Source: CAWDLX01 sp963753485 (GTDB lineage: Bacteria > Actinomycetota > Actinomycetes > Mycobacteriales > Micromonosporaceae). From it: a DNA stretch of 64,000 bases. Below, in pieces: positions 25,801 to 34,792 of the stretch. Each line of letters opens with the position of its first letter. The first letter of the stretch is position 1. A program made the position numbers and the translations under genes. Location: contig CAVWCL010000017.1 of NCBI GenBank assembly GCA_963753485.1, positions 1-64,000 on the forward strand. Direction: 5' to 3'. The notes beneath the pieces are model-generated. The model made no database searches. It was not told the origin of the DNA and saw only the letters and a program-made list of their open reading frames with translations.

Positions 25801-26765
25801 CCCGGTACCTCGCCATCGACGGCGGTAACTCAAAGACCGACGCCGTGATCGGCACCGACGCCGGCGAGGTGCTCGCGTACGCCCGGGGCCCGGGCACCTG
25901 CCACCAGAACATCGGCCTGGAGCAGACCATTCTCCGGCTGCGCGCGCTGGTCGCCCGGGCCCGGGCCGAGGCCGGCCTGCAGCCGGGCGCGCGGCTCGAG
26001 CGCGCCGACGTCTTCCTCGCCGGGGCCGACCTGCCGGCCGAGGTCGATCTCCTCACCGCCGCGATCGGCCGGCAGCGGTGGGCCGGTGAGCTGCACGTGG
26101 AGAACGACACGTTCGCCCTCCTGCGCGCCGGCACCGACGCCGCCGACGCCATCGCCGTGGTCTGCGGCGCCGGGATCAACTGTGTCGGCCGCAGCGCCGA
26201 CGGGCGCCGGGCCCGGTTCCCGTCGCTCGGCCCGCTCAGTGGCGACTGGGGCGGTGGTGGGCAGCTGGCCACCCTCGTGCTCTGGCACGCGGTCCGCGGC
26301 GAGGATGGGCGCGGGCCGACTACCCTGCTCTCGGAGGCGGTCGCCGACCACTTTGGAGTCTCCCGCGCCGAGGAGGTGAGCGCGGCGATGCATCTGGGCA
26401 CGATCGACCGGGCCCGGCTGGCCGAGCTGACGCCGGTCCTGTTCACCTCGGCCGCCGCCGGCGACCCGGTGGCGGCCAAGGTGGTGCGGCGTCAGGGCGA
26501 GGAGATCGTGGCGATGACGACCGTGGCCGCGGGCCGGCTCGACCTGCTCGACCTGCCCTTCGTCGTGGTCCTCGGCGGCGGCGTCCTGCGGGCCGGACAC
26601 CGGCTCCTGATGGACCCGGTCACCGAGGGCATCCTGGCGGCGGCACCGAAGGCCACGGTGAGCATCGTCGGGTCGCCGCCGGTCCTCGGTGCCGCACTGT
26701 CGTCGTTGGACGCCATCGGCGCGAGCCCGGCCGCGCACCAGGCGCTGCGAGCAGCCCTCGGCTAG
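25797..26765 (+). CDS. BadF/BadG/BcrA-type sugar kinase (GlcNAc-kinase-like)
   Basis: A 322-residue ASKHA-fold kinase. The phosphate-1 loop is YLAIDGGNSKTDAV, phosphate-2 is AVVCGAGINCVGR, and the adenosine motif is VVLGGGVLRAGH. The WGGGGQLA segment is like N-acetylglucosamine kinases. It is the last gene of the sugar operon, overlapping the GH4 stop. It probably phosphorylates the imported disaccharide, or the monosaccharide released from it, at O6. Confidence 0.88.
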   Translation: MTRYLAIDGGNSKTDAVIGTDAGEVLAYARGPGTCHQNIGLEQTILRLRALVARARAEAGLQPGARLERADVFLAGADLPAEVDLLTAAIGRQRWAGELHVENDTFALLRAGTDAADAIAVVCGAGINCVGRSADGRRARFPSLGPLSGDWGGGGQLATLVLWHAVRGEDGRGPTTLLSEAVADHFGVSRAEEVSAAMHLGTIDRARLAELTPVLFTSAAAGDPVAAKVVRRQGEEIVAMTTVAAGRLDLLDLPFVVVLGGGVLRAGHRLLMDPVTEGILAAAPKATVSIVGSPPVLGAALSSLDAIGASPAAHQALRAALG

Positions 26766-26768
26766 GCT

Positions 26769-26828
26769 AGGCCGCCGGCCGAGTGGGCCGTCCCGGCCAG
26801 GCCGCCGGCCGAGCGGGCTCGCGCTCGG
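26769..26828. terminator. Bidirectional hairpin/repeat between convergent genes
   Basis: AGGCCGCCGGCCGAG followed by T/C and GGGC occurs twice (26769-26788 and 26799-26818). The second copy runs into a perfect 7-bp hairpin CCGAGCG-6-CGCTCGG (26809-26828). It lies between the kinase and the convergent gene, where a terminator for both is expected. There is no T-tract. Confidence 0.55.
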
Positions 26829-26834
26829 CTGGGC

Positions 26835-27389
26835 TCAGACCGCGTCCGGGCCGCGCCGGCGCAGCTCGTCCACGGCGCCCATGGCCGAGCGCAGGTCGGT
26901 CAACCAGGTGTCGGCATGCTCGCCGACCAGGTGTACGCACCAGGCCAACGCCTCCGACCGGGACCGGGCGACACCCGAGTCGACCAGGGTGTCGAGCACC
27001 TGGCGCTCGGGCTGGCGCAGCCGGGTCATCACCGGCGCGGCGAGCGCGGTGAACAGCTCCCGGGTCGACCCGCACACCACACCCCAGGCCACCTTGCGGC
27101 GGTAGCGGTGCTCGATCTGCTGCGCGATCCGGATCCGGCGCTCCCGCGTCTCCTCCCGGAAGGTGGAGATCCGGCCCTGTTCGGCGGTGGCCCGCTCGGC
27201 ATCGTTGGCCGCCTCCACCGTCGGTGCCGCCAGCGTCCCGACGACCAGGATCTCGTCCCGATCGACCACGACCTCGGCCGGACCGGTGAACCAGCCGTCG
27301 GGCAGCGCCCCGGCCAGCCAGGCGGTGACGTCGTCGGCGGGCGGTGGCTCACCCCGGCCGCCCCAGTGTCCCCTCTTATGCTCATACAT
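26835..27389 (-). CDS. Conserved hypothetical protein with RHH-like C-terminus
   Basis: A 184-residue protein with no domain that I can name with certainty. The N-terminal half has DEILVVGTLAAP and a long charged helix (FREETRERRIRIAQQIEHRY). The C-terminal part, VLDTLVDSGVARSRSEALAW followed by a second helix, resembles a ribbon-helix-helix regulator. The start ATG 27389 has AAGAGGAG upstream. A 9-bp inverted repeat overlaps the putative promoter, which fits autoregulation. The function beyond DNA binding is unknown. Confidence 0.7.
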   Translation of the reverse strand: MYEHKRGHWGGRGEPPPADDVTAWLAGALPDGWFTGPAEVVVDRDEILVVGTLAAPTVEAANDAERATAEQGRISTFREETRERRIRIAQQIEHRYRRKVAWGVVCGSTRELFTALAAPVMTRLRQPERQVLDTLVDSGVARSRSEALAWCVHLVGEHADTWLTDLRSAMGAVDELRRRGPDAV

Positions 27390-27405
27390 CGTGCGCTCCT
27401 CTTAC

Positions 27406-27441
27406 CTTGTAGCGACGATTACATCATTACACCGCTACAAG
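27406..27441 (-). promoter_or_regulatory. Operator-like inverted repeat at the promoter
   Basis: CTTGTAGCG (27406-27414) and CGCTACAAG (27433-27441) are perfect inverted repeats around an AT-rich centre (GTAATGATGTAAT on the minus strand) that contains -10-like hexamers. It lies 17 bases upstream of the ATG. Such a dyad over a promoter is typical of an autoregulated gene. Confidence 0.6.
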
Positions 27442-27500
27442 CCCGCACCAATCCGCCATCAGCGAACGCCCCGACTGGCCGCCGTTGCGCGACCGCGGGA

Positions 27501-28280
27501 TCAGAGGATGCTGCGCAGTTGCCACAGCTCGGGGTAGAAGCGCAACTCGACCCGCGAGCGCAGGTACGCGCCGCCGGCGGAGCCACCCGTACCCGGCTTG
27601 GTCCCGATCTGGCGTTCCGCCATGAGCACATGCCGGGCCCGCCACAGCGCCCACGCCTGATCATGGGCAATGAGTGCCTCAGCCAGGTCCCACAGCCGGC
27701 CGTAGCGGTCGCGGTCGTGGGCGACCGCCCGGTATGCGGCGAAGCGTTCGTCCAGTGTGGAGACGGCGAAGCCGGCCTTCGCAAGCAGTGCCAGGTAGCC
27801 GTCCCAGAGGCTCGGCTCCTCCAGGCGGCGGCGCAAGCCGTCCCGCTCGGCCGGGGTCAGCCCGCGGAACCGGTCGAGGTAATCGTCGTCCTTCAACCCG
27901 GAGAGGAACTCGATCTCCCGGAACTGAGCCGACTGGAAGCCCGAGGCGGGCGCCAACCTGGTCCGGAAGGCGAGGAAGTCCTGGGGCGTCATCGAGTCGA
28001 TCACATCCACCTGGCCCACCAGCACCCGCTCGATGGTCAGGCACCGCTCCAGGCGTACCCGGGGGGTGTAGACCTCGCCGGCGAGCATGCGGTCACGCGC
28101 ATCGGTGAGCTCAGCGAGTAGCAGCTTGAACCACAGCTCGTACACCTGGTGGATGGTGATGAAGAGCAGCTCGTCGTGGGCCGGCGGGTCGGAGCCCGGC
28201 ACCTGTTGGGCCAGCAGCTCGGGCACGCGCAGGTAGGTGCCGTAGGTCAGCTGGCCGCCCTGTTCGCCGAAGGACGTCAT
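27501..28280 (-). CDS. kynA: Tryptophan 2,3-dioxygenase
   Basis: A 259-residue heme dioxygenase that opens the indole ring of tryptophan to N-formylkynurenine. Family blocks are LTYGTYLRVPELL, HDELLFITIHQVYELWFKLLL (distal region), and RARHVLMAERQIGTKPGTGG, which has the substrate-binding loop. The length is slightly short but complete. No kynurenine formamidase or kynureninase gene is adjacent in this window, so the rest of the pathway is elsewhere. The start ATG is at 28280. Confidence 0.96.
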   Translation of the reverse strand: MTSFGEQGGQLTYGTYLRVPELLAQQVPGSDPPAHDELLFITIHQVYELWFKLLLAELTDARDRMLAGEVYTPRVRLERCLTIERVLVGQVDVIDSMTPQDFLAFRTRLAPASGFQSAQFREIEFLSGLKDDDYLDRFRGLTPAERDGLRRRLEEPSLWDGYLALLAKAGFAVSTLDERFAAYRAVAHDRDRYGRLWDLAEALIAHDQAWALWRARHVLMAERQIGTKPGTGGSAGGAYLRSRVELRFYPELWQLRSIL

Positions 28281-28295
28281 CGCCCCACGCTACCT

Positions 28296-28363
28296 CCCGT
28301 CGATCTAGGGCTTATGCGCACGGAAGGAGATCGATCCGTGTGCATAAGCCCTAGATCGACGGG
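28296..28363. repeat. Dispersed palindromic repeat, copy 1
   Basis: Arms of 29 bases (28296-28324 and 28335-28363) are reverse complements at 28 of 29 positions, with a 10-base loop. The 56-bp core between GATCTAGGGC and GCCCTAGATC (28302-28357) matches 47 of 56 positions of a second copy at 60291-60346. The stop codon TAG of the helicase gene lies inside the right arm. Probably a transcription terminator that also belongs to a dispersed repeat family. Confidence 0.85.
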
Positions 28364-31300
28364 GAGAGGAGGGGAGAGATGTCGAGGCGGTCCAGGGTCT
28401 CCCACAGGGTCGCCAGCGCGGCGTCCGGGTCGTAGTCGAACTCGCTCTCGCGCACCCGCCAGAACCGCCACCCGGCCCGCTTCAGCTCCCTTTCCCGGGC
28501 GAGGTCGGCCTCCCGCTGCTGCTCGGTGCCGGGCCAGTCCTGGCCGTCGCAGCCGACGGCGAGTCGGCCCCGGGCGCCGGTGACCACGAGGTCGATGCTG
28601 CGGCCGTTCACGTCGACCCCGGGCGTCACGTGGTAGCCGCGGTCGGAGATGCGCAGGAACACCCGCTGGTCGAACAGGCCGGTGAACGCCGGGTGCGGCT
28701 CGTCGGCCGAGACATCGGTGAGCACCGTCGGCGACAGCGCGGGCGGCGGGTTGAGCACATAGGACAGGAGCGAGGCCCGCAGGTCGCTGGTGGACAGCTC
28801 CTCCGGACCGACCGAGTGGAACAGCCACATCTGGTCCTTGGCCCGGGAGGCGGCCACGTTGAAACGCCGCTGCCACTCCATCGTGGTCAGCGCCGTGCGC
28901 TTCTCCGCGATCACCATCGAGACGAACACGACATCGCGTTCGTCGCCCTGGAAGTCCGGCGGCGTGCCCACGCGTAGGCGACGGCGCTCCCACTCCTTCG
29001 GCTCCACCCGCTCCAGCAACATCTGGTGCAGCAGCTGAACCTGTCCGGTGCCCTGCAGCACCACGACGCCGATGGTGCGCTCGGCGTACGCCGGATCGGC
29101 GAGGCAACGTTCGATCTGGGCGACCACCGCTTCGGCCTCCACCGGGTTGCGCACCCGGGTCGACTCGCCCTCGGTGGCGGCGCCGGCAACCCGTACCGCG
29201 CGCAGCGGCACCAGCCGGTCGCCGCCGAACTGGCGCAGCGGCACCAGGGGCTCGTCACCGTAGAACTGGCGCGACGAGTACTCGATGATCTCGGGCATGC
29301 AGCGGAAGTGCTCGCGCAGCGGGATCACCGCACCGAACCGGGCCCGCAACAGGTCGAACAGGCTGGAGCGGGGCGTGAACGCGTCGCGCAGGTACGCGGG
29401 CAGGTCCGGCAGGTACGAGGTCAGCTTGGCGAAGATCGGTTCGAGCTCACCCAGACGCACCTGCGACGGCGCGCACTGCTTGTCATCGCCGACGACGATG
29501 ACCCGGGGCGCCAACCAGAGGAGGAACAGGTCCTCCAGGCTGGCCTGGCTCGCCTCGTCCACGATCACCACGTCGAACGAGTCGCGCACCGGGGCCAGCG
29601 TCTCCAGCACCACGTCCAACGGCATGATCCAGGCCGGCACCGCGCCGCGGGCCTCACGCATGGCGTCGCGGGCCAGCCCGCGGTACTTGCCGGCGTACCG
29701 ACCGGTGCCCTTACCGAGCGAGCGCATGTGCTGCTCGTACGAGTGCAGCGCCTGCGCCTGGTGGGCGGTCATCCGCCGCAGGCAGTGGCCCCAGGCCTGG
29801 CTCGCCGCGAGATGGGCGGTCTCCTGGCGCAGCCGGGCGACCGTGTCCGCGAGCTCCGCCTCCAACTGCTGCTCGCGACCGGGCTGGCGCTGGTCCATGA
29901 AGTACGTGTTCGCCCGCGCCCAGGCCCAGGCGGCGGACCAGTCGGCGAGCCGGACCGGCCAAACGCCGGCCGTCGCGGTGGATTCCATCAGGGCGGCCAG
30001 CCCCGGGTGCGCGCCCCGGAGGCGCTCGAGCAGGGCATCACTGGTGATCTGGTCCTCGCGCTGATCGGCGGCGGCACCCAGCTCGGCCAGCGCCTCCTCG
30101 TAGCCGTCGGCGTCACGGGCGGCGACCGCGGTCGCCGCGTCGGCCAGCTCGGGCGGTGCCTGGAGCGTCTGGGCCTGCCCGGCCAACCGCTGGGCCAGCG
30201 TCGTGAGCCGTTCGGTGGCCTGCTCCGCGTCGAGGCGCAACTGGACGGCGTCGAGCGCGTCGACCAGCGCCTGCCAGCCGGCCAGATCGGTGAGCGGCAG
30301 CCAGGCCTGAGTGGTGGCCAGGCTCCGGCGCACCTGCCCGACGGCGGCCAGGATGCGCTGTACCAGGTTCAGCCGGGCGTACGCGTCCACCAGCCGGGCG
30401 ACCGACTGGGCCGGCGCCTCGTGCGGGTTGGCGACCAGGTTCACCCCGACCATCGCCCAGCCCCGCCCGAGTGCCTCCACAATGGACTGAGCCCGTAGTA
30501 GCGCGACCACAAGGTCGACCTGCTCGGCCGTGGTGATCGGCATCCCGTCGACGCTGGCGTGCTCGAGCACCTCGTCGGCGTCGCGCTGCGCGCCCGACTT
30601 GAAGGCACCGCGCAGCTTGCCGCCCTCGGCCAGGTGCTCGACGAGCGGCGCTACCCGCGCCAGTCGGGCGGTCGGCGTACCGTGGGCGGCCCCGCCGATC
30701 ACGACCTGATGGAAGCCGAGCGCGCCGACCGCCTGCTGGGCGGCGGCGACCTGATCCCGCGCCGCGGCGAGCTGGGCCCAGATGGTGGCGTTGTGGCCGG
30801 CCAGACCGTCCACAATGGCTTGTACCGCCCAGTCCGTGGTCGACCAGGCGGTGGCGTCAACCGCGAGGCCGAGCAGTGAGGCGGTCTGGCGCACGTCCTC
30901 GACCGTGCGTCGGAGTCCACTGAGCACGTCGGCGTCGCAGCCGTCCAACGTGCGCGACACCTCGGTCGAACCGTGGTTCGCCGCCGCCAGCGCCGCCTGC
31001 TCGGCCGCGACCAGACTCGCGACCTCCGCCGCCGCCGGCAACGACGCCAGCTCGACCTGGTGCTGGTGCAGGCGGGCCGCCCGCTCGGGGGTGGCGGTGG
31101 CGAGCAGGCGCAGCAACTCCCCGGCCTCGGCCGCGGTCAGCGGCGCCTGCGCCGTCGCCGCTGGCACCGGTACGGGCAGCCAGTTGTGCGCAGCCGCGCC
31201 GGTGCGCAACCGGCGGGCGATCTCGCCGAGGGTGCCCTGGTAGCCGGGGGCGACATCGTCGTGGACCGCCGTCTCCGCCTCGCGCAGCGCGCGCACCTGG

Positions 31301-32799
31301 TCGATCAGCGCCTCGACCCGGGCGGACAGCTCATCGCGGTGGCTGGCGCTGCGGCTGACCTCGTCGTCGTGGGCGGCCGGGTCGAAGGTCGAGTACCGGT
31401 TCGACATCGCCTTGACGCTGCCTTCGAGCTCGGCCGAGCCGCCCCGCTCCAGATCGGTCACGGAGACGCAGAGCTTGGCCACCTCGGCTGGCAACTTGTC
31501 CCGCAGCACCCGCAACGCCTGCGCCTTCTGGCTCGTCACCAGTACCCGCTGGCCCGAAGCGAGCAGGGCGGAGATGAGATTGGCGATGGTGTGCGTCTTC
31601 CCGGTGCCGGGCGGGCCCTGCACGACGACGCCGTTGTTGGCACGCAGCCGCTCCATGATGCGCATCTGCTCCGGGTTGGCCGGCAGCGGGAAGAGCGGAT
31701 CCGCACCGAGCATCTCGCCCGACGCGGCGCCCTCGGCCGAGAGCCAGGCCAGCCGCTCGTCGGCCTCCATCGCGGTCACCAGCTGAGCCAGCCCGAGCGG
31801 CGCCCGGGCCGTCGGACCCCGCAGCGCCTGCAGCATCGCGTCGTAGTACCCGATCAGGCTGGCCCGCTCGCGGCGGCGCAGAATGACCGCCGGTGCCAGC
31901 CGGACCTCGGCCCCCGCCTGCACCCGGGTCATCGGCGCGCTGTCGACCTCGAACGGCGTCTGCACGTCGAGGGCCCGGTCGGCCCACACCTTGACCAGGC
32001 GCTCGCAGTCCACCAGCGGCGCCACCACCGCGCCGTCGCGCACCTGGTCGTGCACGCTCTCCACCCGGGCCGGGTCGTAGCCGTCTTCGCCGTCGAGGAA
32101 TTCCCGGTCCTGCGCCCGGGTCACGCCCTCGGGGTCGACCACCACGCGAACCTCGTCGCGCTCGCTGTCGACCACCGCGATCAACCGGGTGGCCAGGATG
32201 TGGTTGCGCACGCTCGTGCCGGCCGGCGAGAGCCAGCCGAGCAGGCCGGTACCGAGCACCACCTCGTACTCGTCCTCCTGCTGGCTCACCAGATGCGCCG
32301 CGGAGGCTAGCGTGGTGTACCACTGCCGGAACGGCGCGGAGCGCCGGTCGCGGGCCGCCCACGCCTGCCACACCGGCAGCCACGCCTCGAAGGCGTGACC
32401 GACATCGGGTGCCTGGTCCAACGGGAGCACCTTGGCCGTCATGCCCGTGCCGCCGTTGCCGTCGGAGACCACGACCCAGGCCGGGCCCTTCTCGCGCAGC
32501 ACCGGCGACCCGGCCGACGAGTCGGCGAGTGCCTGCTTGTCCAGCCAGTTGGTCAACACCGCCGGCGGCTCCGGCGGGACCTCGGCGCGCAGTCGCGGCA
32601 CGGCGAGCAGGGTTTCACCCGGGCCGGCGGCCACGTTGACGTTGACCTCGGCCGGCAGCGCGTCGAGCCAGAGCACGCTGTCGTACTCGTTGACCTCGGT
32701 GATGCGCCGCCGGCGGGCCAGCGCGACATCGCGCAGGAACTCGACCAGGTTGCTGGTCGTGGCGACCAGCTCCCGGTCGCTGGCGCGGGTCGACGACAC
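28351..32799 (-). CDS. SF1 helicase with C-terminal PD-(D/E)XK-like nuclease domain
   Basis: A 1,482-residue protein. A degenerate N-terminal region is followed by the AAA_11/AAA_12-type helicase. Walker A GPPGTGKTHTIANL lies at about residue 393, then a long helical insert (about 480-1000), then Walker B FDVVIVDEASQ at about 1075 and VVGDDKQCAPS. Late helicase motifs include TPPDFQGDERDVVFVSMV. The last 100 residues (RISDRGYHVTPGVDVNGRSI, then AVGCDGQDWPGTEQQREADL) look like the restriction-endonuclease-like domain (REase_MTES_1575 type). GTG 32799 has GGGAGGGG upstream. It may act in DNA/RNA repair or phage defence; no partner gene is adjacent. Confidence 0.85.
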   Translation of the reverse strand: MSSTRASDRELVATTSNLVEFLRDVALARRRRITEVNEYDSVLWLDALPAEVNVNVAAGPGETLLAVPRLRAEVPPEPPAVLTNWLDKQALADSSAGSPVLREKGPAWVVVSDGNGGTGMTAKVLPLDQAPDVGHAFEAWLPVWQAWAARDRRSAPFRQWYTTLASAAHLVSQQEDEYEVVLGTGLLGWLSPAGTSVRNHILATRLIAVVDSERDEVRVVVDPEGVTRAQDREFLDGEDGYDPARVESVHDQVRDGAVVAPLVDCERLVKVWADRALDVQTPFEVDSAPMTRVQAGAEVRLAPAVILRRRERASLIGYYDAMLQALRGPTARAPLGLAQLVTAMEADERLAWLSAEGAASGEMLGADPLFPLPANPEQMRIMERLRANNGVVVQGPPGTGKTHTIANLISALLASGQRVLVTSQKAQALRVLRDKLPAEVAKLCVSVTDLERGGSAELEGSVKAMSNRYSTFDPAAHDDEVSRSASHRDELSARVEALIDQVRALREAETAVHDDVAPGYQGTLGEIARRLRTGAAAHNWLPVPVPAATAQAPLTAAEAGELLRLLATATPERAARLHQHQVELASLPAAAEVASLVAAEQAALAAANHGSTEVSRTLDGCDADVLSGLRRTVEDVRQTASLLGLAVDATAWSTTDWAVQAIVDGLAGHNATIWAQLAAARDQVAAAQQAVGALGFHQVVIGGAAHGTPTARLARVAPLVEHLAEGGKLRGAFKSGAQRDADEVLEHASVDGMPITTAEQVDLVVALLRAQSIVEALGRGWAMVGVNLVANPHEAPAQSVARLVDAYARLNLVQRILAAVGQVRRSLATTQAWLPLTDLAGWQALVDALDAVQLRLDAEQATERLTTLAQRLAGQAQTLQAPPELADAATAVAARDADGYEEALAELGAAADQREDQITSDALLERLRGAHPGLAALMESTATAGVWPVRLADWSAAWAWARANTYFMDQRQPGREQQLEAELADTVARLRQETAHLAASQAWGHCLRRMTAHQAQALHSYEQHMRSLGKGTGRYAGKYRGLARDAMREARGAVPAWIMPLDVVLETLAPVRDSFDVVIVDEASQASLEDLFLLWLAPRVIVVGDDKQCAPSQVRLGELEPIFAKLTSYLPDLPAYLRDAFTPRSSLFDLLRARFGAVIPLREHFRCMPEIIEYSSRQFYGDEPLVPLRQFGGDRLVPLRAVRVAGAATEGESTRVRNPVEAEAVVAQIERCLADPAYAERTIGVVVLQGTGQVQLLHQMLLERVEPKEWERRRLRVGTPPDFQGDERDVVFVSMVIAEKRTALTTMEWQRRFNVAASRAKDQMWLFHSVGPEELSTSDLRASLLSYVLNPPPALSPTVLTDVSADEPHPAFTGLFDQRVFLRISDRGYHVTPGVDVNGRSIDLVVTGARGRLAVGCDGQDWPGTEQQREADLARERELKRAGWRFWRVRESEFDYDPDAALATLWETLDRLDISPLLSPSI

Positions 32800-33004
32800 G
32801 TTTCCCCTCCCGAAGGGTCGGCCTATGGCTGCGGCGGCTTTGCCCGTACGACGGTAACGCCTGGCGGCGGCCGCCCGACGCGGGCATTGGCGGCGATTTT
32901 CCCATGAAGCGGGCGCATTCGCCGGCACACGCCCGACCAGCCTACCACCGCCGAGCATGACTGTCCACGTCGGACAGCGCCGGAAGCGTTGTGGGGCCTG
33001 ACTC

Positions 33005-34636
33005 TCAGCTCATATGTGGGTAGGTGTGATCGGTCGGGGGCACGAGCGCCTCTTTGATCGAACGGGGCGAGGTCCAGCGGATGAGGTTGTGCCACGAGCC
33101 GGCCTTGTCGTTGGTGCCACTCGCTCGCGCGCCGCCGAAGGGCTGCTGGCCGACGACGGCGCCGGTCGGCTTGTCGTTGATGTAGAAGTTGCCGGCGGCA
33201 TAGCGCAGCATCGCGCCCGCCCGGTCGATCACCGTGCGGTCGGTGGCGAAGATAGATCCGGTCAGCGCATACGGTGACGCGCTCTCCGCCTGGCGCACCA
33301 CGTCGTCGAAGCGGGCGTCGTCGAAGACGTGGACCCCGAGGATCGGCCCGAAGTACTCGGTCACGAACACCTCGTGAGCCGGGTCGTCGCACTCGACCAC
33401 GGTCGGGCGGACGAAGAAGCCCTCGGCGTCGTCCACGGTGCCTCCGGCGAGGACCCGGCACGACGCCGAGTTCTTGATCCGGTCGAGGGCGCCGGCCAGC
33501 TTCGTGAAGGCGCGCCGGTCGATGACCGCACCGCCGAAGTTCGCAAAGTCCGCCACGTCGCCGTAGGACAGTCCGTCCGTGGTCGCGGCCAGCCGGTCGC
33601 GCAAGCCACCGCCCTCCCAGAGCGAGCGGGGCACGTACGCGCGCGACGCGGCCGAGCACTTCTGGCCCTGGTACTCGAAGGCGCCCCGGATCAGCGCGGT
33701 GTGCAGCGCGTCGACGTCCGCGCTCGAGTGCGCGACCACGAAGTCCTTGCCCCCGGTCTCGCCGACAATGCGCGGGTAGGACCGGTAGCGGTCGAGCTGG
33801 CCGGCCATGGTGCGCCACAGCTGATGGAAGGTCGCGGTCGATCCGGTAAAGTGCAATCCACCGAAGTCCGGGTCGGCCAACGCGACCTCGCTGACGACCC
33901 GACCGTGTCCGGTCATCATGTTGATGACACCGGGCGGCAGTCCGGCGACCTCGAGCATGCGCATCGTGTAGTACGCCGCCAACAGCTGGGTCACCGACGG
34001 CTTCCACACCACGGTGTTGCCCATGATGGCCGGCGCCGTCGGCAGGTTTCCGGCGATCGCGGTGAAGTTGAACGGGGTGATGGCGACGACGAAGCCCTCC
34101 AGCGGCCGGTGGTCGAACCGGTTCCAGACCCCCGGTGACGAGTTGGGTTGGTCGGCGAGCAGCTTGCGTCCGAAGTGGACGTTGAAGCGGAGGAAGTCGA
34201 TCAGCTCGCAGGCCGAGTCGATCTCTGCCTGCTGCACCGACTTCGACTGGCCCAGCATGGTGGCCGCGTTGAGCGTGTCCCGCCACCCGCCGGCGAGCAG
34301 CTCAGCGGCGCGCAGGAAGATCGCGGCGCGCTCCTCGAACGGCATCGCCCGCCACATCGGCGCCGCTTGTTTCGCGGCCGCGACCGCCGCCGCCGCATCC
34401 TCGTTGGTCGCATTGTGGGTGACGCCCAGCACATGACGGTGCCGGTGCGGTGCGACGACATCGATCGCCTCGGCGCCGGCCATCCGGCGCTGCCCACCGA
34501 TGGTCATCGGGATCTCGACCCGTTCCCCGGTCAGCTCACCGATGCGCCGCTGCAAGCTGGTGCGCTCGGCCGTATCGGGGGCGTACGACCGGACCGGTTC
34601 GTTGCGCGGTTCGGGCACGGTGAAGACGGCGTCCAT
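33005..34636 (-). CDS. pruA: L-glutamate gamma-semialdehyde (P5C) dehydrogenase
   Basis: A 543-residue NAD-dependent aldehyde dehydrogenase of proline catabolism, converting glutamate semialdehyde to glutamate. Motifs seen are FVVAITPFNFTAIAGNLPTA (nucleotide-binding entrance), GGLHFTGSTATF, RIVGETGGKDFVVAHSSAD (catalytic Glu) and RGAFEYQGQKCSAASRAYV (nucleophile Cys). The length matches the monofunctional enzyme. ATG 34636 has AGGAG upstream. No proline dehydrogenase gene is in the window. Confidence 0.96.
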   Translation of the reverse strand: MDAVFTVPEPRNEPVRSYAPDTAERTSLQRRIGELTGERVEIPMTIGGQRRMAGAEAIDVVAPHRHRHVLGVTHNATNEDAAAAVAAAKQAAPMWRAMPFEERAAIFLRAAELLAGGWRDTLNAATMLGQSKSVQQAEIDSACELIDFLRFNVHFGRKLLADQPNSSPGVWNRFDHRPLEGFVVAITPFNFTAIAGNLPTAPAIMGNTVVWKPSVTQLLAAYYTMRMLEVAGLPPGVINMMTGHGRVVSEVALADPDFGGLHFTGSTATFHQLWRTMAGQLDRYRSYPRIVGETGGKDFVVAHSSADVDALHTALIRGAFEYQGQKCSAASRAYVPRSLWEGGGLRDRLAATTDGLSYGDVADFANFGGAVIDRRAFTKLAGALDRIKNSASCRVLAGGTVDDAEGFFVRPTVVECDDPAHEVFVTEYFGPILGVHVFDDARFDDVVRQAESASPYALTGSIFATDRTVIDRAGAMLRYAAGNFYINDKPTGAVVGQQPFGGARASGTNDKAGSWHNLIRWTSPRSIKEALVPPTDHTYPHMS

Positions 34637-34792
34637 GTGCTGCTCCTGCCTGTGGTCTCGACGGCGCTGACGAGTCTGGCACCCATCTTTCCACGCCCGG
34701 GCGGGCCCGGGCGTGACCGCCCGCCCGCGTAGTCTGGGTCCGGCCGCCGCACCCGCGACGCTCGCGCACCCCCACGAGATGGATACGCAAAT

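Noticed and set aside
29026..32310. Long plus-strand ORFs inside the helicase region
   Set aside because: Shadow frames; the minus-strand protein has complete helicase motifs.
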